This document shows, in pieces, positions 56,012-63,775 of a stretch of 64,000 nucleotides of DNA. Below the pieces are notes generated by a model. The model ran no database searches and was not told the origin of the DNA. It saw only the letters and a program-made list of their open reading frames with translations. Position numbers and translations under genes: made by a program. The stretch comes from Acinetobacter qingfengensis. Lineage in GTDB: Bacteria; Pseudomonadota; Gammaproteobacteria; Pseudomonadales; Moraxellaceae. Each line of letters starts with the position of its first letter. Position 1 is the stretch's first letter. Location: the NCBI RefSeq assembly GCF_008693185.1, contig NZ_VXKN01000006.1, positions 62,001 to 126,000 on the forward strand, read 5' to 3'.

Positions 56012-56856
56012 TTGCATTTCCGTGGTTTGATCTTGCTGGGAATATTATTTTTGAGCGGTTGACATTGCGGGCAAAATACACTGGCACGTTGTCCAAGTTT
56101 AATGTTCTGCAAAGTGGTTTCACAGTTGACACACATTTCACCGGCACGACCGTAAGCCAGCAAAGTTTGCTGGAAATAGCCATTTTCTCCCATAGCATTG
56201 GAGTAATCTCTTAAGGTTGAACCTCCAAGTTGAATAGCCTGTTGTAAAATTCTTTTAATTTCATTAACCAATTGCGCCACTTGTGATGAAGACAGGGATG
56301 AAGCTGTTTGTGCAGGATGAATACCACAATTAAACAAACTTTCTGTGGCATAAATATTTCCAACACCTACCACAACATGATTATCCATTAATGCCACTTT
56401 AATCGCGCTTTGTTTATGATGCAGTTTTTGTTGTAGATACTCGGTATTGAAATCTTTTGATAACGGCTCGGGGCCGAGTGGATCAAGTAGTTTTTTTTGA
56501 GTATTTTGATCTAACCAAAGCAGACAGCCAAATCTGCGCGGATCATGATAACGTAACTGTTGCTTGCCAAAGTCAAAAATTACATGATCATGCTTGCGTA
56601 GTTCTTCTTTGGGATCGCAAATACGAAAACTACCAGACATGCCTAAATGCCACAGCATTTTTTTATCACCAAAAGATGCAATGATATATTTTGATCGACG
56701 TTGCAATTGGTTCAGTGTCAAGCCACAAAGTAATATAAGATCATCAGGAACAGTCCAGCGTAAACTTGCATTGCGCACAACGATATTTTTCACTTTTTGG
56801 TGAATTAATGGTTGCAGGCTCAACTTGGTTGTTTCAACTTCAGGTAATTCAGGCAT
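56008..56856 (-). CDS. mutM: Formamidopyrimidine-DNA glycosylase
   Basis: MutM removes 8-oxoguanine and ring-opened purines from DNA and cuts the backbone. The 282-residue protein starts MPELPEVETTKLSLQPL, giving the catalytic N-terminal Pro and Glu. It has the H2TH region (VVGVGNIYATESLFNCGIHP) and a C-terminal zinc finger with CVNC and CPQC plus the GQRASVFC loop. A basic tail of about 18 residues after the finger is longer than in E. coli. It is coupled to the parvulin gene and divergent from the TonB-dependent receptor. Confidence 0.97.
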   Translation of the reverse strand: MPELPEVETTKLSLQPLIHQKVKNIVVRNASLRWTVPDDLILLCGLTLNQLQRRSKYIIASFGDKKMLWHLGMSGSFRICDPKEELRKHDHVIFDFGKQQLRYHDPRRFGCLLWLDQNTQKKLLDPLGPEPLSKDFNTEYLQQKLHHKQSAIKVALMDNHVVVGVGNIYATESLFNCGIHPAQTASSLSSSQVAQLVNEIKRILQQAIQLGGSTLRDYSNAMGENGYFQQTLLAYGRAGEMCVNCETTLQNIKLGQRASVFCPQCQPLKNNIPSKIKPRKCK

Positions 56857-56959
56857 AGATTTTTTCGTATAAAGATAAAACTTGACCTAATATGAGGTTC
56901 AGCCCCATAAAATTCAATTCTAGGCTACAATATGGGTTTTTCAATGAGGTTGTCTATAA

Positions 56960-59098
56960 ATGTTTTTTACAAATCATAAAAAAAATTTTAAAAAGCTGAT
57001 TCTGGGAATAAGTGTTTTACAAACTATGGCTGTATATGCGGATCAACAGACAATTCAGCAATTACCTGAACTTGAAGTGCAGGCAATTCGTACCAGTGAT
57101 CATCTTGCTACTACACCAGCTTCCATTTATAAGGTGCAGCAAAGCGAGCATCAAAATAATACAAATGTAAATTTTTCCGAGGTTTTACAGGGTGTTGCTG
57201 GTTTACAAATTAATAATCGGGAAAATTATGCACAGGATTTACAAATTTCTATGCGAGGTTTTGGCGCACGATCTACTTTTGGAGTGCGGGGAATTCGTTT
57301 GTATATTGATGGTATTCCTGCGACCATGCCGGATGGTCAGGGCCAAAGCTCAAATATTGATTTAAATAGCTTGAATGATGTGGAGGTGTTAACAGGTCCT
57401 TTTTCATCGTTATATGGTAATTCTTCAGGAGGGACAATTCTTGCAACAACACGGCAAGGGCAGGGCAAAGATTCAGTGACATTGGGCTATTTGGCAGGGA
57501 GTCATGGGAAGCAGCAAGCGAATGTTGTTTTACAAGGTGGCGCAGATAAAATCACTGAGCCAGCTTATGTGATTAGTTCTTCTTATTTTGATACAGATGG
57601 TTATCGTGAGCATAGTGGTGCAAATAAGGCTCTGACCAATGCCAAACTTAGCTGGAATTTGGATGATGGCAGTAAAGTAAACTGGGTGATCAACCATGTT
57701 AATATTAATGCGGCAGATCCGGGCGGTTTAAGTAAGGCAGATTGGCAAGCGAATCCTAAACAGTTAAATAGCTATCTTAAACGAATGGGATTTAATTCTC
57801 GTAAAGAAATTGAACAAACACAAACTGGTGTCACCTGGACAAAATCACTGAATGAGCATAATGAATTATATGCAATGGCTTATCTTGGAAATCGTCAGGT
57901 AACGCAATATCAGACGATTCCTGCTGCAACTCAATTGAATAATCCGAAACACGCCGGTGCAGTAATCGATTTTGATCGTAATTATTATGGACTGGATTTA
58001 CGTTGGACAGGCAAAGAATTACTACCGAATACTACATTGGTAGCAGGTGTTGCACTGGATCAACTTGATGAAGATAGGAGGGGCTATGAAAATTTTGTTA
58101 CGTCAAATGGTGTGATAACTTATGGTGTTAAAGGTGATTTACGCCGTAATGAAGACAATACACAATGGAATATTGATCCTTATGTACAGGCTTCATGGCA
58201 GTTTTTACCACATTGGCATCTGGATACCGGTCTGCGTTATAGCAATGTGCATTTTAAATCTAAAGATCAATATATTACGACAACCAATCCTGATGATAGT
58301 GGCGCTACGGATTATCAAAAAGTTTTACCATCCGTTGCTTTGGGGTGGAATATTTTGCCTAAATTATATGGGTATATGAGTTATGGGAAAGGCTTTGAAA
58401 CACCAACTTTTACCGAAATGTCTTACAAACCAAGCCTGACAGAATCAGGTTTGAATCTGGATTTGAAACCATCAAGTAGTGACAATTATGAAATTGGATT
58501 AAAATTGGATCACCAATATGGTCTATTTACATTGGCAGCTTTTCGTACTGAGACGAAAAATGACATTGTATCGGCAGGAAGTTATGGTGGTCGTGCAACA
58601 TTCCGTAATGCTGATCAAACTTTACGTCAGGGTGCAGAAGTTTCATGGCAAAATAAATTCTGGAAAGACTTATCCGCGCAAGCCAGTTATAGCTATATTG
58701 ATGCAACGTTTGATGCTGATATTCCAGCAACAGGTTCTGTTTCTGCCATCTCCAAAGGAAGTTTTATTCCCGGTATTGCTAAAAATCAAGCGTTTGCTCG
58801 TTTAGCATGGCAGCCTGAACAGGGTTTTCAGGCGGGTCTAGATGTACGTTATATGGATAAAATGTATGTGAATGATCGTAACTCAGAATATGTCGATAGC
58901 TACACAGTTACAGGTATTAATGTGGGATATGTTTGGGCTTATCAGGACTGGAAAATTAATAGCTATGCACGAGTAGATAATCTTTTCGATCGTAACTATG
59001 TGGGTTCAGTGATCGTAAATGACAGTAATAGCCGTTACTATGAAGCAGCTGATGGACGTAATTTTAGTGCTGGTTTAAGTATCACTAAGGCTTTTTAA
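56960..59098 (+). CDS. pqqU: TonB-dependent outer-membrane receptor, YncD/PqqU type (probable PQQ importer)
   Basis: The 712-residue protein has a signal peptide (about 1-27), a plug domain and a 22-strand barrel ending in Phe. The plug contains INNRENYAQDLQISMRGFGA, STFGVRGIRLYIDGIPATMP and DGQGQSSNIDLNSLNDVEVL, very close to what I recall of E. coli YncD. Barrel segments such as NPKHAGAVIDFDRNYYGLDL also fit. YncD was identified as the receptor for the redox cofactor PQQ and renamed PqqU. The PQQ enzyme gcd at 20185 and tonB-exbB-exbD at 40292 make the same role plausible here. A siderophore cannot be excluded. Confidence 0.85.
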   Translation: MFFTNHKKNFKKLILGISVLQTMAVYADQQTIQQLPELEVQAIRTSDHLATTPASIYKVQQSEHQNNTNVNFSEVLQGVAGLQINNRENYAQDLQISMRGFGARSTFGVRGIRLYIDGIPATMPDGQGQSSNIDLNSLNDVEVLTGPFSSLYGNSSGGTILATTRQGQGKDSVTLGYLAGSHGKQQANVVLQGGADKITEPAYVISSSYFDTDGYREHSGANKALTNAKLSWNLDDGSKVNWVINHVNINAADPGGLSKADWQANPKQLNSYLKRMGFNSRKEIEQTQTGVTWTKSLNEHNELYAMAYLGNRQVTQYQTIPAATQLNNPKHAGAVIDFDRNYYGLDLRWTGKELLPNTTLVAGVALDQLDEDRRGYENFVTSNGVITYGVKGDLRRNEDNTQWNIDPYVQASWQFLPHWHLDTGLRYSNVHFKSKDQYITTTNPDDSGATDYQKVLPSVALGWNILPKLYGYMSYGKGFETPTFTEMSYKPSLTESGLNLDLKPSSSDNYEIGLKLDHQYGLFTLAAFRTETKNDIVSAGSYGGRATFRNADQTLRQGAEVSWQNKFWKDLSAQASYSYIDATFDADIPATGSVSAISKGSFIPGIAKNQAFARLAWQPEQGFQAGLDVRYMDKMYVNDRNSEYVDSYTVTGINVGYVWAYQDWKINSYARVDNLFDRNYVGSVIVNDSNSRYYEAADGRNFSAGLSITKAF

Positions 59099-59193
59099 GC
59101 TGAAATAGAGAGGGATGATGACTTCAGGCATTGTTAATTGTTGATCCAAATAGTTTCTGTATACAATACAAAATAAAGTCATCATCACTTCAA
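59097..59193. repeat. Long-range inverted repeat after the pqqU-like gene
   Basis: Arms GATGATGACTT (59114-59124) and AAGTCATCATC (59176-59186) match over 11 bases, 51 bases apart. Outside them AGCTGAA (near 59099) and TTCAAGCT (near 59189) could extend the stem with a bulge. There is no T-run. It may be a 3' stabilising structure or part of a small RNA. Confidence 0.4.
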
Positions 59194-59241
59194 GCTGATT
59201 TAAGAAATAGATTTGTTCATAATCAATTACTTAGATTCACT

Positions 59242-59310
59242 ATGAAAGTATCTATAACCTGATTAAATTTCTTTTCATAGGGAAATTTAATGGTTTTCAA
59301 AAGATATTTT
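59242..59310. repeat. Diverged direct repeat, copy A, upstream of the AEC gene
   Basis: Aligned without gaps to 60329-60397, 45 of 69 bases match by hand count, including GAAAGTATCTAT and CTTTTC. On the minus strand both copies read as similar peptides containing FPYEKK/FPLEKE followed by VIDTF/IIDTF. The two lie on either side of the AEC transporter gene. Confidence 0.6.
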
Positions 59311-59354
59311 TAAATTTTTTATTGTTTGGTGTTGGAATATATTTAGGGCTGGAT

Positions 59355-60275
59355 ATGGTTTTACAGGTCATTTTACCTTTACTGCTTTTAATGAGTATTG
59401 GTTATTTATGTGCTTATTTTAAAGTCATGACCAAAGAGCATTTTCTGGCCATGAATACTTATGTCATTAAAATTGCTTTACCTGCTTTTTTACTTTATGC
59501 ATTGAGTAGTAAAAACATTAATGAGCTTTGGCATCCGGCGTATTTTATTGCCTATGGTGGTGGTTCTTTAATTTTATTTTTTTTAGCGTACTTTCTATAT
59601 TGGCGAGTATTTGATTTCAATGTGAGTCAAGCCGCAGTTATGTCGATGGGTGCATCCATGTCCAACACCGGATTTATGGGGACTGCAATTCTGACCTTAT
59701 TAATTGGGACGCATGCAGCAATATATATTTCACTCACCCTAATTATAGAAAATATACTGATTGTGTTACTGATGCTGACTTTGGCTGAGTTAGGTAAGCA
59801 GCAAGGTGCGCTGGTACATATATTTCTGCAAACGTTAAAAAAAGTTTTTAAAAATCCACTCATTATTGCAATTGTATTGGGATTATTTCTGGCGATTCTG
59901 GATCTGCATTTGCCCAAGCCAGTGTTTCATGCCCTCGAACTATTGGGAAAAACAGCTTCTCCAGTTGCATTATTTGTGATTGGCGGTAGTTTGGCCATGA
60001 TGCCAAGAATACAAATTAATCTTCCCAGTATGGTATTGGTAATATTTAGTGTGATCTTAATGCCTCTGTTGGTTTATGGTATTTTTCATTTATTTCCTGA
60101 TGTTAGCCGGGAAATGCTATATGCTGGGACATTACTTGCGGCATTACCGATGCCAACTGCTTTTGGAATTTTTGGGCAAGCGTATGGTTTACATGAGAAA
60201 GCATTAACACCCTTAATGATCAGTACAGTATTGGGTTTTATTGGTGTAAGTAGTCTGATTTATTTTTGGTATTAA
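59355..60275 (+). CDS. AEC-family (auxin efflux carrier-like) transporter
   Basis: The 306-residue inner-membrane protein has ten helices in two five-helix halves, as AEC/bile-acid-type carriers do. The motif SMGASMSNTGFMGTAILTLL and the second-half GKTASPVALFVIGGSLA hold the conserved Asn/Gly/Pro residues. Bacterial members move malate, malonate or other acids, and the substrate here is unknown. ATG 59355 is preferred; a TTG at 59322 would add 11 residues. The gene lies between two copies of a diverged repeat. Confidence 0.85.
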   Translation: MVLQVILPLLLLMSIGYLCAYFKVMTKEHFLAMNTYVIKIALPAFLLYALSSKNINELWHPAYFIAYGGGSLILFFLAYFLYWRVFDFNVSQAAVMSMGASMSNTGFMGTAILTLLIGTHAAIYISLTLIIENILIVLLMLTLAELGKQQGALVHIFLQTLKKVFKNPLIIAIVLGLFLAILDLHLPKPVFHALELLGKTASPVALFVIGGSLAMMPRIQINLPSMVLVIFSVILMPLLVYGIFHLFPDVSREMLYAGTLLAALPMPTAFGIFGQAYGLHEKALTPLMISTVLGFIGVSSLIYFWY

Positions 60276-60328
60276 AAGAAAAAATTTTCTGGCTAGTAGA
60301 TTTAAATCATTCCAAAATTAAACTTCTT

Positions 60329-60397
60329 ACGAAAGTATCTATTATTGCTTTATTTTCCTTTTCGAGAGGAAATCTAAGACCTTTCGCAAGAATGTTT
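60329..60397. repeat. Diverged direct repeat, copy B, between AEC gene and dsbC
   Basis: This is the partner of 59242-59310. On the minus strand it reads ILAKGLRFPLEKENK, then AIIDTFVRSLILE and a stop, just after the dsbC stop but in another frame and without a start codon. It is therefore a non-coding remnant or an extragenic repeat rather than a gene. Confidence 0.6.
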
Positions 60398-60406
60398 GAG
60401 GATGGC

Positions 60407-61114
60407 TTATTTTACTGTATTAAGTAGTTGTTCAATTTGTTGTGCTGAACGGGCACCGCTTATACGTTGTCCATCTTTTAAAAAGAAAGTTGGTGTACCA
60501 TCAACACCCAATTGTTTACCCAATTGACTATTGGCCTCAATAGGATTTTTACAGTTTGTTGAACCTGTCGGTTGTTTATCCTGAAGTACGTAACTTTGCC
60601 ATGCTTCGTATGGTTTGGCCGAACACCAGATCTTTTGGGCAGTAGTGGCAGCATTAGGATGTAGTGCAGTAATTGGATAAGGGAAAATGTATAAGGTAAT
60701 ATTATTGACTTGTGTCAAATCTTTTTCCAATTGTTTGCAATATGGACAATCAGGATCGGTAAAAATATATAATACACGCTGTCCATTCCCTTTCACATGC
60801 TTGATCGCCTGAGTTAAAGGTAGTTTTTTGACATCAATACGAGAAAGTTCTTGCATACGTTGTTGTGACACGCTACGTTTATTTGGATAGTCAATCAAAT
60901 TCCCAATAAAGAAATAACGACCATTATCATCTGTATACGTCAGCTCACCTTCTACCATTACTTCATAAATTCCTGAAATTGGTGACTTGCCGGTAACTTG
61001 TGCGTGTAGTTCAGGATAAGTTTGATCAAGTTTGTTTTGTAAGGTTTTTTCATCTGCATGGCTGATAGAAATTGTCAGTAAACTGAGTGCAAGTGAAGAA
61101 ATTAATTTTTTCAT
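60407..61114 (-). CDS. dsbC: Thiol:disulfide interchange protein DsbC
   Basis: DsbC is a periplasmic disulfide isomerase and chaperone. The 235-residue protein has a signal peptide (about 1-20), an N-terminal dimerisation domain (about 21-80) and a thioredoxin domain with the active site CPYC at 123-126, plus the cis-Pro loop DGTPTFFL. Length and the YCxPC-type context match DsbC rather than DsbG. It has no close cotranscribed partner in the window. Confidence 0.93.
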   Translation of the reverse strand: MKKLISSLALSLLTISISHADEKTLQNKLDQTYPELHAQVTGKSPISGIYEVMVEGELTYTDDNGRYFFIGNLIDYPNKRSVSQQRMQELSRIDVKKLPLTQAIKHVKGNGQRVLYIFTDPDCPYCKQLEKDLTQVNNITLYIFPYPITALHPNAATTAQKIWCSAKPYEAWQSYVLQDKQPTGSTNCKNPIEANSQLGKQLGVDGTPTFFLKDGQRISGARSAQQIEQLLNTVK

Positions 61115-61299
61115 GTGAAGGCTCTAAACTGGATTGGTTTTATCCTTGCATAATTACAATATCATGTACAAGCAAATTTTAGCCTGTAGCATATTGATTT
61201 TGTAAAGGATTAACAGATCCTCAATATAATTTTAAGAAAATACTACGACTAAAAAGCGTATTTTGGTTATGCTGAGAGTATTGGTCGAGTAGACAGGAA

Positions 61300-61875
61300 A
61301 TGTATGTGAATAAAACTTTAAAAACTTCCATTGTTGTCATACTTTTACTGACTGCTGCCTATATTTATTTATCGCCTTATTTGGTGTTATATCAGCTTAA
61401 GCAGGCGGCTGAACGCCATGATGCACAGCAACTTTCACAATATATTGACTACCCAAGTGTGAGAAAAAGTCTGAAAGGGCAGATGGGCAATTACTTATTG
61501 CATAAATTGCACCAACCTGAAAAAAATGTGCCAGGACATGAGGCATTGGCGGCCATATTTGCTTCAAGTATTGCCGATAAAGCGGTAGATTTGATACTTA
61601 CTCCAGAAGCAATCGCTTTATTAATGAAAGGTCAACAATTTACTGCAACTTCGTCAATTAAAAATTCATCTACGTCAACTGATCAAGTTTCTTCAGCATC
61701 CTCTGGATCAACAAATGAATTGAAATATGATCTGGGATATCGTTCTTTTTCCCAGTTCAATGCCAGTATTTATCCTGATCCTCAACATACTGATCAAGCC
61801 ATTCAGATTATTATGACACGTCAGGGATTAAGCTGGAAAATTACAGCAATTGAATTACCAAAGACATCTTTCTAA
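61300..61875 (+). CDS. DUF2939 family protein
   Basis: The 191-residue protein has an N-terminal helix (about 8-30: TSIVVILLLTAAYIYLSPYL) and a soluble part with the DUF2939 pattern YLSPYLVLYQLKQAAERHDA and QYIDYPSVRKSLKGQM. A Ser/Thr-rich stretch (about 122-146) separates two folded parts. The family is exported or membrane-anchored and of unknown function. It converges on ygfZ. Confidence 0.8.
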   Translation: MYVNKTLKTSIVVILLLTAAYIYLSPYLVLYQLKQAAERHDAQQLSQYIDYPSVRKSLKGQMGNYLLHKLHQPEKNVPGHEALAAIFASSIADKAVDLILTPEAIALLMKGQQFTATSSIKNSSTSTDQVSSASSGSTNELKYDLGYRSFSQFNASIYPDPQHTDQAIQIIMTRQGLSWKITAIELPKTSF

Positions 61876-61879
61876 AACG

Positions 61880-61909
61880 AAAAAGACCTGATTGGGTAGA
61901 TTCAGGTCT
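61880..61909 (-). terminator. Rho-independent terminator of ygfZ
   Basis: Arms AGACCTGA (61884-61891) and TCAGGTCT (61902-61909) form an 8-bp stem. On the minus strand it is followed by five T residues, so it serves ygfZ; the plus side has no T-run. Confidence 0.8.
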
Positions 61910-61945
61910 GATCGGTACAGCAACGATGATCATGTCAAAATAAAA

Positions 61946-62683
61946 TTATTTGGCACGTGCAACATCGCCATTTAATCCTTCAGGTAAGTCGAGAATCTGC
62001 ACGTCCAATGTAGTCAGGGCTTCAGGTTTTGCACTGACCAATGCTTTCCAGCCATTTGTTGTCGCAAGACTATTTACAACTTCAACATCGTGATGAAGTT
62101 GTGAGGCAGGAGCTGGCACATCACCTTGTCCTGTAATCAAATGCAACCAGTGTTTTGGTTTTGCCTTAAACCAAAGGCGAGCAATAATTTCTTGCCCTAG
62201 ATAACACCCTTTATCATAATCAACACCATGACGCTGGTGTAAACGTAATTCTTGCGGCTGAAATAAATGTACTGTTTGTTGCGTAATCCATGCTTGCCCT
62301 TGATCAATGGCGATGGATTGCCAAAGTTTGATATCAACCTGCTGTGTAGCATCTTCGGTAAAACTTGCTTGTTGGTCAACGATTGCAGGATAAAGTGTAG
62401 ATTCAGCACTAAGTTTTGCTTTTGAAAAAGCTCCATATTTTTTCACATGTGCTGCGAATTCATCAGCCAGATCATGACTAATCACAATTTCAATGTGTTC
62501 TGCTGAATGTCGTTTTAACCATAAGCCAAAATGAATACGTCCTTTGAGATCACAAATTGCAGTTGGTCGAAATTCATCAGCCGTTAATTTACTGACATTG
62601 ACAGTGACTTGTCCCTGTAAAAATTTTTCGGCATCAACACCTTGATAAACAAATTGTGAAAATTGCAGCGTATCTTTAGACAT
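61946..62683 (-). CDS. ygfZ: YgfZ/GcvT-like folate-binding protein
   Basis: YgfZ helps maintain iron-sulfur enzymes in a folate-dependent way. The 245-residue protein has the GcvT-like fold and the family signature KGCYLGQEIIARL, whose Cys is the functional residue. An N-terminal DLKGRIHFGLWLKR segment is typical. ATG 62683 follows AGAGGA; an upstream TTG at 62710 is rejected. Confidence 0.93.
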   Translation of the reverse strand: MSKDTLQFSQFVYQGVDAEKFLQGQVTVNVSKLTADEFRPTAICDLKGRIHFGLWLKRHSAEHIEIVISHDLADEFAAHVKKYGAFSKAKLSAESTLYPAIVDQQASFTEDATQQVDIKLWQSIAIDQGQAWITQQTVHLFQPQELRLHQRHGVDYDKGCYLGQEIIARLWFKAKPKHWLHLITGQGDVPAPASQLHHDVEVVNSLATTNGWKALVSAKPEALTTLDVQILDLPEGLNGDVARAK

Positions 62684-63224
62684 AGGGAACGAAATCCTCT
62701 GAATGGTCAAGGTTTATATCATCGCTGATTTTTGCTGAATTTGCATCTCTTGTAAAAGAAATTCATCATACCTTGCGACAATATCTTTCTGAAAAAATAT
62801 CTATTAAAAATACGGTTTAAAAGAATAAAAAATGTGATATGAACATACTTTTAATATAATTTTCTTATAAAAATATAATTTATGAAAAAAACTTCAAAAA
62901 TATATAGAAAAAAAGCCATTTTAGGGAAATAATTCAATCAGGATGTTGTTAAATTATATCGCAAGGGTGTGAGAGGGATCAAAAAGATCAATATGCGCTG
63001 AACGGCTTAACGAGTTAGAGCGTATTGACCCATCAGGTCTCGATTTGACTTTGGACGCTATAGACCATAAATCTGTAGGCACAGGCGATATCTTACAAAG
63101 GTAAAGTTGTTAAAGTAAACCTCTTCAACAGGTTTTCCCTTGACACCCTAAAAAATTTGTCAATAAGAATAACAACTGCCTTGCATCCTGCCCAATATTT
63201 TTTGATCATTCATTGGAGTAAGTG
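62684..63224. other. Long intergenic region with a higher-GC island of unknown nature
   Basis: The first part (to about 62960) is very AT-rich and empty. From about 62965 to 63115 the base composition rises sharply. In one frame this part reads as a peptide (CAERLNELERIDPSG, then LDLTLDAIDHKSVG) that has no start codon or ribosome site and stops at TAA. A hairpin AAACCT/AGGTTT with a TTTT tail lies at about 63117-63136, terminator-like. This may be a small RNA or a gene remnant. Confidence 0.45.
63140..63170 (+). promoter_or_regulatory. Candidate lrp-type gene promoter with dyad
   Basis: TTGACA at 63140-63145 is a perfect -35 box and is mirrored by TGTCAA at 63158-63163, 12 bases away. A TAAGAA at 63164-63169 is a modest -10 at 18 bases. 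The dyad covers the promoter spacer and may be the regulator's own binding site. Confidence 0.45.
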
Positions 63225-63695
63225 ATGCAACTTGATCATTTTGATAAACAAATCCTCGAAATTTTAACCCATGAAGATGTCAATCTGAATGAATTATCAG
63301 AACGTATTCATCTATCTGTCAGTTCCGTACATCGCCGTATCAGAAGTTTAATGGACCAAAAAATTCTTGGAGCATTACGCCGTAATTTAAACTATCAAAA
63401 GCTTGGTTTTGCCTTGCATGTGATTTTACAGGTATCACTCAGTAAGCATGACAGTGACACCTTTTCCCGATTTTTAGAAGAACTACAGCAAATTCCTGAA
63501 GTCATTAATGCATTTTTAATTACAGGTCAATCCGCAGACTTTTTAGTGGAAGTGGTTGCTAAAGACATGGAAAATTATAGTGACGTACTATTGAAACGTC
63601 TGGGAAAAATAGAGCATGTTTCTGCCCTGCATTCCAGTTTTGTGATTAAAGAATATGATGTATTTAACTGTGGTGGTTTACTCGGTAAAATATAA
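63225..63695 (+). CDS. Lrp/AsnC-family transcriptional regulator
   Basis: The 156-residue protein has an AsnC-type helix-turn-helix (about 3-60: LDHFDKQILEILTHEDVNLN, then HLSVSSVHRRIRSLMD) and a RAM/Lrp effector domain (about 65-145) with FLITGQSADFLVEVVAKDM. Such proteins respond to amino acids and often control a divergent or adjacent amino-acid gene. GGAG at 63215-63218 fits ATG 63225; a GTG three bases earlier is possible. The target is not visible in the window. Confidence 0.9.
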   Translation: MQLDHFDKQILEILTHEDVNLNELSERIHLSVSSVHRRIRSLMDQKILGALRRNLNYQKLGFALHVILQVSLSKHDSDTFSRFLEELQQIPEVINAFLITGQSADFLVEVVAKDMENYSDVLLKRLGKIEHVSALHSSFVIKEYDVFNCGGLLGKI

Positions 63696-63775
63696 GCTTT
63701 ATCGGTCGCTTTTGCTGAATTTAATCTGTTGTTAAAGCAGTGTATGTAGACTAAAAAGATATCCTATTAAGTTTG

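Noticed and set aside
56882..56931. Possible promoter or Fur site before the pqqU-like gene
   Set aside because: TTGACC and TACAAT are present but not at usable spacing, and no Fur-like dyad is visible.
60310..60400. Minus-strand coding-like tail after dsbC
   Set aside because: It has no start and is in a different frame from dsbC; its similarity to 59242-59310 makes it a repeat copy, not a gene.
62970..63109. Peptide-like frame in the higher-GC island
   Set aside because: No start codon, no ribosome site and only about 40 codons; listed as a region of interest, not as a gene.
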